Origin: JANMDR01 sp031376425
Lineage (GTDB): Bacteria > Pseudomonadota > Gammaproteobacteria > Burkholderiales > Usitatibacteraceae
Length of the DNA stretch: 64,000 nucleotides
Assembly: GCA_031376425.1 (NCBI GenBank)
Contig: JANMDR010000280.1
Span: forward strand, 6,767 to 70,766
Reading direction: 5' to 3'
Made by a program: the position numbers and the translations under genes. Below are positions 26,751 to 35,630 of this stretch, piece after piece (the first letter of the stretch is position 1; each line of letters opens with the position of its first letter). The notes beneath the pieces were generated by a model. That model was not told where the DNA came from and did no database searches. It saw only the letters and a program-made list of their open reading frames with translations.

Positions 26751-27130
26751 TGCAACACGCGCGGTACGGTAAGGCTAAATTCTGGAATAATGGCTTCAAA
26801 TCGGGTGCCATCAGCCGCCAGCATTTGGTAACTGCCGCGCATCGACCCGAACTCTGTGGTTAGCTCGGAACCACTAGAATATTCAAAGCATTTACCCGGC
26901 GCTAAATTTGGTTGCTCGCCAATAACGCCCATGCCCCGCACGTCTTGTACTTCGCCTGTCGCGTTGGTGATGAGCCAATGCCTGCTAACTACCTTAGCTG
27001 CAATTTCGCCGACATTAGTAATTTTTACGCTATAGGCGAACACATAGCGATCATTATCCTCATCGGAATGATCGGCGAGGTAGAACGCTTGCGCATCTAC
27101 TTTAACAGCATATTTTTTGTCACTATCCAT
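26747..27130 (-). CDS. apaG: ApaG (DUF525) protein
   Basis: 127-residue immunoglobulin-like protein of the ApaG family, usual length. YSVKITNVGEIAAKVVSRHWLITNATGEVQDVRGMGVIGEQPNLAPGK is the core motif and FEAIIPEFSLTVPRVLH the conserved end. ApaG is linked to cobalt/magnesium resistance and Ap4A levels in enterobacteria; its biochemical role is not settled. Divergent from rpe with about 130 bases between, an arrangement common in Burkholderiales. Confidence 0.93.
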   Translation of the reverse strand: MDSDKKYAVKVDAQAFYLADHSDEDNDRYVFAYSVKITNVGEIAAKVVSRHWLITNATGEVQDVRGMGVIGEQPNLAPGKCFEYSSGSELTTEFGSMRGSYQMLAADGTRFEAIIPEFSLTVPRVLH

Positions 27131-27259
27131 AAGCTAATGCTAACACGACCACGTGATGCCTCACAACTGCGATCAGTTGCAAATTTAGCTTCCGATTGTC
27201 ATAGTCCGGCAAGCTGCTAGATAGCGTAAAATAGGGTTTTAGTTTTTCAATTGGCGGTA

Positions 27260-27979
27260 ATGATGGGCGTTTCGTCAAATCAAGTAAAATTTAACATTGC
27301 ACCGAGCATTTTATCGGCCGATTTTGCGCGTCTTGGCGAAGAGGTTTCTGATGTGATTGCGGCAGGTGCCGACATTATTCATCTTGATGTGATGGATAAT
27401 CATTATGTGCCAAATTTAACCGTAGGCCCCTTGGTGTGCAAGGCCGTTCGGCCCTATGCAGTAGACGCGCTTGGTGGCAAAGTACCTATTGACGTGCATT
27501 TGATGGTGAGCCCAGTTGATAGAATAGTGTCCGATTTTGCGCAAGCTGGTGCCGATATTATTAGTTTTCATCCCGAAGCATCAGGCCACATTGATCGTAC
27601 CTTAAGCTTAATTCGCGATTGCGGCTGCAAAGCAGGGTTGGTATTCAATCCCGGTACGCCCTTGCATTTTTTAGATTATGTGATGGATAAGGTGGATTTA
27701 ATCCTCATCATGTCGGTCAATCCTGGGTTTGGTGGGCAACAGTTTATTCCCGCTGCGCTCACTAAAATTGCCCAAGCCAAAGCCCGTATTGAGGCATCCG
27801 AACGCATGATTTTGTTAGAAGTGGATGGCGGCATTAAAGCGGACAATATAGGTGCGGCAGCGCGTGCCGGTGCTGATACTTTTGTGGCCGGTTCCGCCAT
27901 TTACGGGGCTGGTGGGCGGGCTGCTTACACCACGCGCATTGCTGCGATGCGGCAGTCCATTGCTGCGGCAATAAATTAA
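27260..27979 (+). CDS. rpe: Ribulose-phosphate 3-epimerase
   Basis: TIM-barrel enzyme of the pentose phosphate pathway, interconverting ribulose-5-P and xylulose-5-P. APSILSADFARLGEEV at the N-terminus, HLDVMDNHYVPNLTVGP with metal and catalytic Asp/His, DVHLMV, MSVNPGFGGQQF and EVDGGI are all in order. The start chosen is ATG 27260 (239 residues); another ATG follows directly and a TTG lies at 27251. It precedes gph by 19 bases, one transcript likely. Confidence 0.96.
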   Translation: MMGVSSNQVKFNIAPSILSADFARLGEEVSDVIAAGADIIHLDVMDNHYVPNLTVGPLVCKAVRPYAVDALGGKVPIDVHLMVSPVDRIVSDFAQAGADIISFHPEASGHIDRTLSLIRDCGCKAGLVFNPGTPLHFLDYVMDKVDLILIMSVNPGFGGQQFIPAALTKIAQAKARIEASERMILLEVDGGIKADNIGAAARAGADTFVAGSAIYGAGGRAAYTTRIAAMRQSIAAAIN

Positions 27980-27998
27980 ATTTTAAAGGTTTTAGCAA

Positions 27999-29009
27999 AT
28001 GGCAATTAGTAGTCTTGAATCCTTCGCCGCCAGCGGTAAGTTGGTGGAAGTTAAAAGTGCGATTGCGCCAACCAATGTTGTTGATGCCGTTGCGATAAAA
28101 CCTGTGGGCGCAATAAATACCGGAGTCTCTAGTGATGCATTAGATGACGATGAAGGCGATGTTGGTGTTGTGGTTGATGTACCGCAGCCAGTCGTTGCCC
28201 CCCCAGTGGCAAAAAAAGGCAAGCCCCGCGCTAAACCTAAGTACGCGTTCCCGATTCCTATCGTGGCTGTGGTTGTGGATTTAGATGGAACCATGATCGA
28301 CACCGTGGGCGATATTGCCACCGCTGCTAACCGCATGCGTGCATCGCTTGGTTTTGCACCTTTACCGGATGAGATTATTAAAAATTTTGTAGGTAAGGGT
28401 ATTCCCAATTTGGTTTCGCAAACCCTGAAAGATGTAGTGGGTGAAGTAGGCGCTACCGCGCTTAAAGTAGCGATTGGCGTATTTGAACGCCACTACGAAC
28501 AATGCGCTACCGATACGTTTACCATCTACCCTGGCGTGCTCGATGGCTTGAATGCACTGAAAACAGCAGGCTATCGTTTAGGATGCATCACCAATAAAGC
28601 GGAAAAATTTACCCTACCGATTTTAGAAAAAGCCGGATTGCTGAATTATTTTGAAATTGTCGTTAGTGGCGATACTGTGGCCGAACGTAAACCGAACCCG
28701 CTGCCAGTGCTACATGCAGCACAGTTTTTTAATATTCCGCCGGCGCAATTGCTGGTAATTGGTGACTCGCAAAACGATGCGAAAGCTGCCCGCGCTGCGG
28801 GTTCGCCTACCTTTATTGTGACCTATGGCTACAATGAAGGAGAGCAACTGCGGGGGTTAGACTGTGATGCGTTTTTGCTAGAACTGCCTGAAGCGCTAAA
28901 ATTTGTTAAGCTTATGGTCACGGTGCCAACACAAACATCAATTGTCGATGCACCAGTGACGGAAACTGCTGCTGAAGCCCCGCCAACCGAAATTACTGCA
29001 GTATCTTAA
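27999..29009 (+). CDS. gph: Phosphoglycolate phosphatase with N- and C-terminal extensions
   Basis: HAD-superfamily phosphatase that removes phosphate from 2-phosphoglycolate. Motif I VVDLDGTMID has nucleophile Asp94 and Asp96, motif II is in GCITNKAEKF, and motif III/IV are in ERKPNPLP and VIGDSQNDAKAA. The usual protein is about 220-240 residues; this one has 336. The extra length is an 88-residue N-terminal Ala/Val/Pro-rich tract with acidic DALDDDEGDVG and a basic AKKGKPRAKPK, plus about 30 residues at the C-terminus. The extensions look disordered. It ends about 40 bases before the Trp-rich leader peptide of trpE. Confidence 0.9.
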   Translation: MAISSLESFAASGKLVEVKSAIAPTNVVDAVAIKPVGAINTGVSSDALDDDEGDVGVVVDVPQPVVAPPVAKKGKPRAKPKYAFPIPIVAVVVDLDGTMIDTVGDIATAANRMRASLGFAPLPDEIIKNFVGKGIPNLVSQTLKDVVGEVGATALKVAIGVFERHYEQCATDTFTIYPGVLDGLNALKTAGYRLGCITNKAEKFTLPILEKAGLLNYFEIVVSGDTVAERKPNPLPVLHAAQFFNIPPAQLLVIGDSQNDAKAARAAGSPTFIVTYGYNEGEQLRGLDCDAFLLELPEALKFVKLMVTVPTQTSIVDAPVTETAAEAPPTEITAVS

Positions 29010-29052
29010 TATTAGTCGAATCATGTTCACAACAAAAACTGCACCCTTAAAA

Positions 29053-29100
29053 ATGACCCAATGGCGGCCTTGCCACTGGCGATGGCCTGTCCATTTCTAA
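29053..29100 (+). CDS. trpL: Trp-rich leader peptide of the trp genes
   Basis: A 15-codon frame, MTQWRPCHWRWPVHF, with tryptophan codons at positions 4, 9 and 11, ending 66 bases before trpE. An in-frame ATG at 29023 would make it 25 residues. Neither start has a clear ribosome site. Three Trp in 15 codons immediately before the first tryptophan-synthesis gene, and the overlap of the Trp codons with alternative hairpins, point to ribosome-mediated attenuation as in trpL. Too short for ordinary gene finders. Confidence 0.65.
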   Translation: MTQWRPCHWRWPVHF

Positions 29101-29140
29101 ATCACCCTGCCATCGCAGCGCCTGCTTGTTTGTGCGCGAA
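29066..29140 (+). promoter_or_regulatory. Mutually exclusive RNA hairpins before trpE
   Basis: Hairpin A: GGCCTTGCC (29066-29074) pairs with GGCGATGGCC (29078-29087) with a single bulged T. Hairpin B: GCGATGGC (29079-29086) pairs perfectly with GCCATCGC (29109-29116). They share 29079-29086 and cannot form together. Downstream, only a weak stem (29114-29137) is visible and no run of U follows, so control could be by Rho or trpE translation rather than a classical terminator. Confidence 0.5.
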
Positions 29141-29166
29141 ACTCAAAATATTTTGTTGGAACTCCC

Positions 29167-30684
29167 ATGACTGAACAAGAATTTAATGCGCTTGTAGCGC
29201 AAGGCTACAATCGTATTCCTGTTGTTTTAGAAACCTTTGCGGACCTTGATACACCCTTATCAATTTATCTAAAACTCGCCAATAAGTCGTATTCTTTTTT
29301 GCTTGAATCTGTGATTGGTGGAGAACGCTTTGGGCGTTATTCCATTATCGGTTTGCCTGCCCGTGAATGGATCCAGATTTCTGGGCAAGAAGTATCAGTA
29401 ATCCGTGCCAAGGCCGGTAAATACTCATCGGGCACCGAAACGATAGAGCATGTTTTTGTGAAAGACCCGCTAAGTTTTGTAGAGAAGTATCGCGCAAAGA
29501 TTAAAGCTGCTCCGGTTACTAATCCATTGCGCTTTGGCGGTGGTTTAGCAGGTTATTTTTCCTATGATGTCGTGCGCTTTATTGAGCCTAAGTTGTCGCC
29601 GCAAATCGCCAATGGCCGCACGCAGCTTGACCCCATTAATGTACCCGACGCGATTTTGATGCTGTCCGACGAAGTGGCGGTGGTGGATAGTTTGTCCGGT
29701 AAGCTTTATTTGATTGTGTATGCAGATGCGTCGCAAACTGATGCGCTGGCGAAGGCCAATCGGCGTCTCACTGAATTGCGCTTAGGCCTGCGCCAGCCGG
29801 CCGCCTTGCCGGTTTATGTGCCTACAAAGAGCGTTTCGGAGCCGGTATCAGAAATAGGCGAGGCCGCATTTTTAAAAGCAGCAGTGAGATGTAAGCAATA
29901 TATCGTTGATGGTGATTTAATGCAGGTGCAAATTTCGCAACGGCTTTCACAGCCCTTTGATGCGCCGCCGATCAATTTATATCGAGCCTTGCGTTCGATC
30001 AATCCGTCGCCGTATATGTTCTATTTCGATATGGGTGAATTCCACATTGTTGGCGCATCGCCAGAGATTTTGGTGCGTCAAGAGGGTAAAAAAATTACCT
30101 TGCGTCCCATCGCCGGTACGCGCAAACGCGGTATTACGCCAGAGCAAGACCAAGCACTTGAAAAAGAGTTGCGCGAAGATCCAAAAGAATTGGCCGAACA
30201 CTTAATGCTAATTGATTTGGGTCGCAATGATGTAGGTCGTGTGGCGAAAATTGGTTCCGTTAAAGTAACTGAACAAATGGTGGTGGAGCGCTACTCACAT
30301 GTTATGCATCTCGTCTCCAATGTAGAGGGTGAGATTAAAGACGGCGTTGGCCCCATTGAGCTGCTACGAGCGACCTTTCCGGCGGGTACCGTAACGGGTG
30401 CGCCCAAAGTGCGAGCGATGCAAATTATTGATGAGTTAGAGCCTTCAAAACGCGGCATTTATGCAGGTGCCGCTGGTTATATTGGTTTTAACGACAATAT
30501 GGATTTAGCTATTTCAATACGTACCGGTGTGGTGAAAAATGGCGTACTTTATGTACAAGCCGCCGCTGGTATCGTTGCCGATTCAATACCGCAAAACGAG
30601 TGGCAAGAAACCCAGAACAAAGCGCGTGCACTGTTGCGAGCAGCCGAGTTGGTTGCTGGTGGTATTGATACGAACGAAGCGTGA
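29167..30684 (+). CDS. trpE: Anthranilate synthase component I
   Basis: Chorismate-using subunit of anthranilate synthase, first step of tryptophan synthesis, 505 residues. The N-terminal half holds the feedback region (LLESVIGGERFGRYSIIGLPA, where LLES is the tryptophan-binding motif). The C-terminal chorismate-binding domain has FSYDVVRFIE, QVQISQR, PIAGTRKRG, DLGRNDVGRVAKIGSV and FPAGTVTGAPKVRAM. Presence of LLES suggests that it is inhibited by tryptophan in addition to leader control. The trpG start follows seven bases after its stop. Confidence 0.97.
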   Translation: MTEQEFNALVAQGYNRIPVVLETFADLDTPLSIYLKLANKSYSFLLESVIGGERFGRYSIIGLPAREWIQISGQEVSVIRAKAGKYSSGTETIEHVFVKDPLSFVEKYRAKIKAAPVTNPLRFGGGLAGYFSYDVVRFIEPKLSPQIANGRTQLDPINVPDAILMLSDEVAVVDSLSGKLYLIVYADASQTDALAKANRRLTELRLGLRQPAALPVYVPTKSVSEPVSEIGEAAFLKAAVRCKQYIVDGDLMQVQISQRLSQPFDAPPINLYRALRSINPSPYMFYFDMGEFHIVGASPEILVRQEGKKITLRPIAGTRKRGITPEQDQALEKELREDPKELAEHLMLIDLGRNDVGRVAKIGSVKVTEQMVVERYSHVMHLVSNVEGEIKDGVGPIELLRATFPAGTVTGAPKVRAMQIIDELEPSKRGIYAGAAGYIGFNDNMDLAISIRTGVVKNGVLYVQAAAGIVADSIPQNEWQETQNKARALLRAAELVAGGIDTNEA

Positions 30685-30691
30685 GGCCAAT

Positions 30692-31306
30692 ATGATATTA
30701 ATGATCGATAATTACGATAGCTTTACCTACAATCTGGTGCAGTACTTAGGGGAGTTGGGCGAGGACGTAAAAGTAGTGCGCAATGATGAAATTTCTGTAG
30801 CCGCAGTAGGTGCACTCAAGCCGGAGAAAATCGTCATTTCACCAGGGCCTTGTTCACCCAATGAAGCCGGTATTTCAATGGGTGTTATTGAAAAATACGC
30901 GGCGACTATTCCAATTTTAGGTGTGTGTTTAGGCCATCAATCCATTGGCCAAGCTTTCGGCGGCGAGATCGTTCACGCCCGCACAATTATGCATGGTAAA
31001 ACATCGCAGATTTTTCATAATCAACAAGGCGTGTTTGCTGGTTTGCCGTCACCTTATACCGCCACGCGTTATCATTCCTTGGTGATTCGTCGTGAATCTT
31101 GCCCCGACTGTTTAGAAATTACCGCATGGACGGATGATAGCGAAGTAATGGGTGTTAAGCATAAAACATTGGACGTTGAAGGCGTGCAATTTCATCCAGA
31201 ATCTATTTTGACTGAGCACGGTTATGCTTTGCTGCGTAACTTCATGCAGCGCGGCCGCAACGAAGTTGGTAGTAACGCGGCAGCCCCACACTACAGCACC
31301 AATTAG
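30692..31306 (+). CDS. trpG: Anthranilate synthase component II (glutamine amidotransferase)
   Basis: Class I glutamine amidotransferase that supplies ammonia to TrpE. The start ATG 30692 (MILMIDNYDSFTYN) has GTGAGG upstream; the frame is open earlier inside trpE. The nucleophile is Cys79 in LGVCLGHQSIGQAFGG, and the His/Glu pair is in FHPESILTEHG. 204 residues. In many bacteria this subunit also serves p-aminobenzoate synthesis; MHGKTS is the usual contact motif. Confidence 0.96.
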   Translation: MILMIDNYDSFTYNLVQYLGELGEDVKVVRNDEISVAAVGALKPEKIVISPGPCSPNEAGISMGVIEKYAATIPILGVCLGHQSIGQAFGGEIVHARTIMHGKTSQIFHNQQGVFAGLPSPYTATRYHSLVIRRESCPDCLEITAWTDDSEVMGVKHKTLDVEGVQFHPESILTEHGYALLRNFMQRGRNEVGSNAAAPHYSTN

Positions 31307-31316
31307 GAGTACGACC

Positions 31317-32351
31317 ATGTTTACTGCGCAAGAAGCGATTAGCCGTTTATCCGATAAACGCGAGATTTTTTATGATGAAATGGTCGATTTATTTCGTCAG
31401 GTAATGACTGGAAACGTCTCACCCGTGCAGCTTTCCGCTATTTTGATGGGTCTGCACGTTAAGGTGGAAACGGTATCTGAAATAGCTGCAGCCGCGCAAG
31501 TGATGCGAGAATTCGCCACCAAAGTAGATGTGCGTAACGAACCACATTTAGTGGATACCTGCGGCACCGGTGGTGATAAATCGCATACCTTTAATATTTC
31601 TACTACAGCGGCCTTTGTAGCTGCTGCAGCGGGCGCTAAAGTGGCTAAACACGGTGGTCGCGCAGTGTCTAGCTCATCCGGGAGTGCCGATGTATTGGAA
31701 GCCTTAGGTGTTAAGTTGAACATTACGCCAACACAGGTAGGTGAGTGTATTAAAGCCGTTGGTGTGGGCTTTATGTTCGCCCCTAATCATCATCCCGCCA
31801 TGAAGTATGCGGCACCGGTACGCAAAGAATTAGGCATGCGCACCATCCTCAATATTTTGGGGCCATTGACCAACCCGGCGAGTGCGCAGAATCAAGTGAT
31901 GGGCGTATTCCATCCCGATTTAGTCGGCATTCAAGCGCGGGTATTGAAAACGCTTGGTTCCAAGCATGTGATGGTAGTACACGGCGCTGAAGGCTTGGAT
32001 GAAATTTCTATCAGCGGCCCAAGCTACGTGGCTGAACTTAAAAATGGCGAACTCAGTGATTACATGATCGAGCCATCGCAGTTTGGATTAAAAGCGCAAG
32101 CGATTGATTCTTTGCGAGCCGTTGATAAAGAGCAATCGTTGAAAATTTTGATGGATGTGCTCAATAACACCGAAGGTGCTGCTAAGGATATCGTGTCATT
32201 AAACGCAGGAGCCGCAATTTATGTTGCCGGTATGGCGGTAGATTTGCGATCCGGAGTGGCGCGTGCGCGGGAAATGATTGAGACTGGACGAGCGAAAGCT
32301 AAACTCGAAGAACTGATTCGCGTAACCAATAATATGGCATCGGCCGCTTAA
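31317..32351 (+). CDS. trpD: Anthranilate phosphoribosyltransferase
   Basis: Joins anthranilate to PRPP. Start ATG 31317 with TAGGAG upstream; 344 residues. The PRPP loop CGTGGDKSHTFNIST and KHGGRAVSSSSGSADVLEALG are the diagnostic motifs, with FMFAPNHHPAMKYAAPVRKELGMRTI contacting anthranilate. Ten bases separate it from trpG and four from trpC, so trpEGDC is one operon. Confidence 0.97.
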   Translation: MFTAQEAISRLSDKREIFYDEMVDLFRQVMTGNVSPVQLSAILMGLHVKVETVSEIAAAAQVMREFATKVDVRNEPHLVDTCGTGGDKSHTFNISTTAAFVAAAAGAKVAKHGGRAVSSSSGSADVLEALGVKLNITPTQVGECIKAVGVGFMFAPNHHPAMKYAAPVRKELGMRTILNILGPLTNPASAQNQVMGVFHPDLVGIQARVLKTLGSKHVMVVHGAEGLDEISISGPSYVAELKNGELSDYMIEPSQFGLKAQAIDSLRAVDKEQSLKILMDVLNNTEGAAKDIVSLNAGAAIYVAGMAVDLRSGVARAREMIETGRAKAKLEELIRVTNNMASAA

Positions 32352-32355
32352 CAAT

Positions 32356-33153
32356 ATGTCTGATATTCTAAAGAAGATTCTTGCCACCAAAGCGCTAGAG
32401 GTGGCTGAAAACAGGGGCTTAACACCAGAGGCGGCATTACGTGAAAAAATTGCGCTGGTGAGTTCACCACGCGACTTTTTAGGTGCTATTCGCGCAAAAC
32501 ACGCTAACACGCAACTAGCCGTTATTGCAGAAATTAAGCGCGCCAGTCCGAGCGCTGGCACTTTTCGCGCAGATGGGGCAGAGTTTGCGCCCGCTTTTTT
32601 TGCCAAGAGTTACGAGCAGCACGGCGCGGCATGTTTGTCGGTATTAACTGACCGTGATTACTTTCAGGGTAGTAGCGCTGATTTAATGGCGGCAAAAGCG
32701 GCGTGTAATTTGCCGGTGTTGCGTAAAGATTTTATTATCGATACCTACCAAATTTTAGAAGCGCGAGCGATGGGTGCCGATGCAATTTTACTTATCGCGG
32801 GCGCGGTGCCCTTGTCAGACTTACAGACCTTAGAGCGTGTAGCACTCGATTTAGGCATGAGTGTGTTGGTAGAAAGCCACAATGCTGCGGAATTACAACA
32901 GGCGCTCACCTTGCAAACCCCGCTGATTGGTATTAACAACCGTGATTTGACGCGTTTTGTGACTAATATTCAAACTACCTTTGCATTGCAAGCCGCAATT
33001 CCGACCAATCGGATTTTGGTCACTGAAAGCGGCATCGTCAGTCGCGAAATTGTCATGAATATGCAAGAAAATGGCGTTAATACTTATTTGGTCGGCGGTG
33101 CGTTTATGCAGGCACCAGACCCCGGAAAAGCGTTAGCGGATATGTTTTACTAG
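32356..33153 (+). CDS. trpC: Indole-3-glycerol phosphate synthase
   Basis: TIM-barrel enzyme closing the indole ring, 265 residues. IAEIKRASPSAGTFR, DRDYFQGS, LRKDFIIDTYQILEARAMGADAILLI, GINNRDLTRF and VTESGI carry the catalytic Lys, Glu and Asn residues in the normal order. It is monofunctional, without the TrpF part. trpF, trpB and trpA are not in the window. Confidence 0.97.
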   Translation: MSDILKKILATKALEVAENRGLTPEAALREKIALVSSPRDFLGAIRAKHANTQLAVIAEIKRASPSAGTFRADGAEFAPAFFAKSYEQHGAACLSVLTDRDYFQGSSADLMAAKAACNLPVLRKDFIIDTYQILEARAMGADAILLIAGAVPLSDLQTLERVALDLGMSVLVESHNAAELQQALTLQTPLIGINNRDLTRFVTNIQTTFALQAAIPTNRILVTESGIVSREIVMNMQENGVNTYLVGGAFMQAPDPGKALADMFY

Positions 33154-33475
33154 CGTAAGCTTGCGTCAAGAAATCGTGTTGCAAAAAGGCAACAATCTCG
33201 CTTGGCAAGGGTGAAAACACATGTATAGCTTGAGCAAAACAGCTGTTTTTGGCAATATTGGGTAAGTTTTCGAATAGACTGCATGAAGTTCGTTACAATA
33301 GGAGTCTAGGTGTAGTTGGTTTCACTTGATATTTGCGAAGTGAGAACTGGGCGCCTAAGTCGTAGTGGCATCGCATATTGTTATTTGCAGCCCTACAGTA
33401 GCCGTCTGCAATACTACCCACCAGTTTCGAAATATTGGAATTACGAAGCTCGAATTTAACCACAGGAGATTTTTG
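33154..33475. other. Intergenic region trpC to porin
   Basis: No gene seen in these 322 bases. A small stem GTTGC/GCAAC near 33180-33195 may be a weak trpC terminator. The distal part should hold the porin promoter and a long untranslated leader, but I could not assign boxes with confidence. Confidence 0.4.
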
Positions 33476-34594
33476 ATGAATAAGAAATTAATCGCTGCCG
33501 CAGTTTTTGGTGCAATGTTCACCCCAGTTGCAATGGCGCAATCGGCAAACCCAGTTACTCTGTACGGTTTGTTAGATCTCACATTTGAAAGCGTAAAAGC
33601 CAAAGGCGGCGCAACACCAATCGGTAGCCGTACTCGCGTTACTAACCAAGCTTCTCGTTTGGGCGTACGTGGTTCTGAAGATTTGGGCGGCGGTATTAAA
33701 GCGTTTTTCCAAATTGAATCTCAAATTAATCCTGATGATGCTTGCGGTCAAGGCGGCAACCCAGCTACTGGCACATTGCCAAACGGTGGTTGTAACTTCA
33801 CAGGCAACGGCGGTAAGGGTTTCGCCAGCCGTAACAGCGCAGTTGGTTTCCAAGGCGATTTCGGTAGCGTATTGATTGGTCGTTGGGATACACCATACAA
33901 GCTAGCTACAATCGGTCTTGACCCAACTGGTGACGTTACCATGGGTGCTTACACCACAGTAATGCATGATTCAGGTAACTTTGACCGTCGTGAAAACAAC
34001 GCCGTTCAATATTGGTCACCAAACATCAACGGCTTCAATGCTCGTTTGCATTATTCCGCTTCTGAAGCTAAAACACAGTCAACCAACCCAACAACATTCT
34101 CGGGTAGCTTGACTTATACGGCTAAAAACTTCAGCGTAGCCTATGCTTATGAGCGTCAAAGCAATCAAGCTGGTTCAAATGCTGCTGCGAGCCAAGATGC
34201 AAATGGCAATGAGTTGGGTATTTCCTTCACGCAAGGCGCCTTCAAATTTGGCGTAATGCTTGAGAAAATCCGCAAAACGGCAACTGCTGACAAAAACGCA
34301 TTCTTCGTTTCTGCAAGTATGACTCAAGGTATGTGGAACCCGTACGTGTCGTTTGGTCGCTTTAAAGACGGCGGTGCTGTAACCGCTACCTCTGATGGCC
34401 GTGGCGCCTCTGCACGTGCTTTCCTACTTGGTACAAACTACAAGTTATCTGCACGTACAAACTTGTATGGTCAAGTAGTACGCATTACCAACAATGACAA
34501 AGCCGCAGCTAACTTTGGCTTGAATGGTTTGGGTGGTGTTGCTGCTGATAATGATCCATCAGGCTTTGGTGTTGGCGTTAAGCACACATTCTAA
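33476..34594 (+). CDS. Outer-membrane porin, betaproteobacterial type
   Basis: General trimeric porin of the Burkholderiales Porin_4/OmpC-like family. Start ATG 33476, with CAGGAG upstream; 372 residues. The signal peptide MNKKLIAAAVFGAMFTPVAMA is followed by the typical first strand QSANPVTLYGLLDLTFESV, loop motif NQASRLGVRGSEDLGGGIKAFFQIES, and terminal GFGVGVKHTF with C-terminal Phe. It lets small hydrophilic solutes through the outer membrane. Bases run CT/AA-rich with few rare codons, as expected for an abundant protein. Confidence 0.95.
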   Translation: MNKKLIAAAVFGAMFTPVAMAQSANPVTLYGLLDLTFESVKAKGGATPIGSRTRVTNQASRLGVRGSEDLGGGIKAFFQIESQINPDDACGQGGNPATGTLPNGGCNFTGNGGKGFASRNSAVGFQGDFGSVLIGRWDTPYKLATIGLDPTGDVTMGAYTTVMHDSGNFDRRENNAVQYWSPNINGFNARLHYSASEAKTQSTNPTTFSGSLTYTAKNFSVAYAYERQSNQAGSNAAASQDANGNELGISFTQGAFKFGVMLEKIRKTATADKNAFFVSASMTQGMWNPYVSFGRFKDGGAVTATSDGRGASARAFLLGTNYKLSARTNLYGQVVRITNNDKAAANFGLNGLGGVAADNDPSGFGVGVKHTF

Positions 34595-34644
34595 TTTAGG
34601 TGGCATCACATTGATGCAATCTTAATTTAGAGAAAATGCTGTAA

Positions 34645-34676
34645 AAATCGGGCTGCGTGCAAACGCAGCCCGATTT
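34645..34676 (+). terminator. Porin terminator
   Basis: A 14-base perfect stem, AAATCGGGCTGCGT and its complement, around GCAA, followed by a short T-rich run. It lies 50 bases past the porin stop. Confidence 0.9.
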
Positions 34677-34826
34677 GCATTTTGGTTTGGCAATCCATCA
34701 ACATTAGCTAAAACGGGCGTAAAATTGTGGTTGTAGTCACGCATGGTCGCTAAATTAGTGCGAACGTGTGATGCTTTAAATTTTACGACAAATGCAGCGC
34801 CACCGCGTTTTTAAAAGGTTGGACCC

Positions 34827-35549
34827 ATGAATTTGATTGATACGGTAATTTGCGAAGTGGATACCGGATTGCGGGCGCTGTTCGCTAAAACCACAGCGTC
34901 GCGCCCTAATCCCGCATACACGGCATATCCTGCATATCTTGCAAGCGGGGCATCTATGCCCCCCCAACACCCAGCCACCGCGCTAGAACCCACGTCAACG
35001 CCATCTTCGGCAGGTGCGCTACCGACAACAGTATTGACCCCTGCAGAACAAGCCCTATCAATTCGCCTAATGCGGGTAAATCACTGCGGTGAAGTTTGTG
35101 CACAAGCACTCTATCAAGGCCAAGCCTTGGTTGCAAAAACGCCGCAAACCCGTGCGGTACTGAATCATGCAGCTGTCGAAGAACGTGATCATCTTGCGTG
35201 GTGTGGCGAACGCATAGCGGAGTTGGGTGGTAGCACGTCGGTACTTAACCCAATTTGGTACGCTGGATCATTTTCATTGGGGGTTGTCGCCGGCCTGTTG
35301 GGTGACAAACGTAGTATGGGATTCTTGGTGGAAACTGAGCGTCAGGTTGAAGCGCATTTAAACGATCATTTGCAACGCTTACCGGCAGCCGACATTGCTA
35401 GCCGCAAAATTTTAGAAACCATGCGTGAAGATGAGCATCGCCACGGCCAAACTGGTGTGAATCACGGCGCAACATTAGTGCCGCCACCAGTGACGGCAGT
35501 CATGCGCGGGGTATCAGCGGTGATGACGCGTAGCACTTATTGGGTTTGA
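34827..35549 (+). CDS. coq7: 5-demethoxyubiquinol-8 hydroxylase
   Basis: Di-iron membrane-bound hydroxylase that adds the last ring hydroxyl in ubiquinone synthesis. The carboxylate-bridge motifs are MRVNHCGEVCAQALYQGQ, VEERDHLAWC, VETERQVEAHL and REDEHRHG, giving the E/ExxH ligand set twice. The protein is 240 residues; after an 18-residue conserved start it has a low-complexity insert (about residues 22-65), rich in Ala, Pro, Thr and Tyr. ATG 34827 has AAAGGTTGG upstream. Confidence 0.93.
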   Translation: MNLIDTVICEVDTGLRALFAKTTASRPNPAYTAYPAYLASGASMPPQHPATALEPTSTPSSAGALPTTVLTPAEQALSIRLMRVNHCGEVCAQALYQGQALVAKTPQTRAVLNHAAVEERDHLAWCGERIAELGGSTSVLNPIWYAGSFSLGVVAGLLGDKRSMGFLVETERQVEAHLNDHLQRLPAADIASRKILETMREDEHRHGQTGVNHGATLVPPPVTAVMRGVSAVMTRSTYWV

Positions 35550-35592
35550 AATTGGGCGCTTAATATTGCGCTTTGTAGCAATATAAATAATC

Positions 35593-35619
35593 GAAGATAC
35601 CCTATTTTTAGGTATCTTC
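35593..35619. terminator. Bidirectional terminator, coq7 / osmC-like gene
   Basis: GAAGATACC (35593-35601) pairs with GGTATCTTC (35611-35619) around an apex CTATTTTTA. It lies between two converging genes and should stop both. Apex of the shared CCTATTTTAGG type. Confidence 0.75.
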
Positions 35620-35630
35620 AGGTATTGTAC

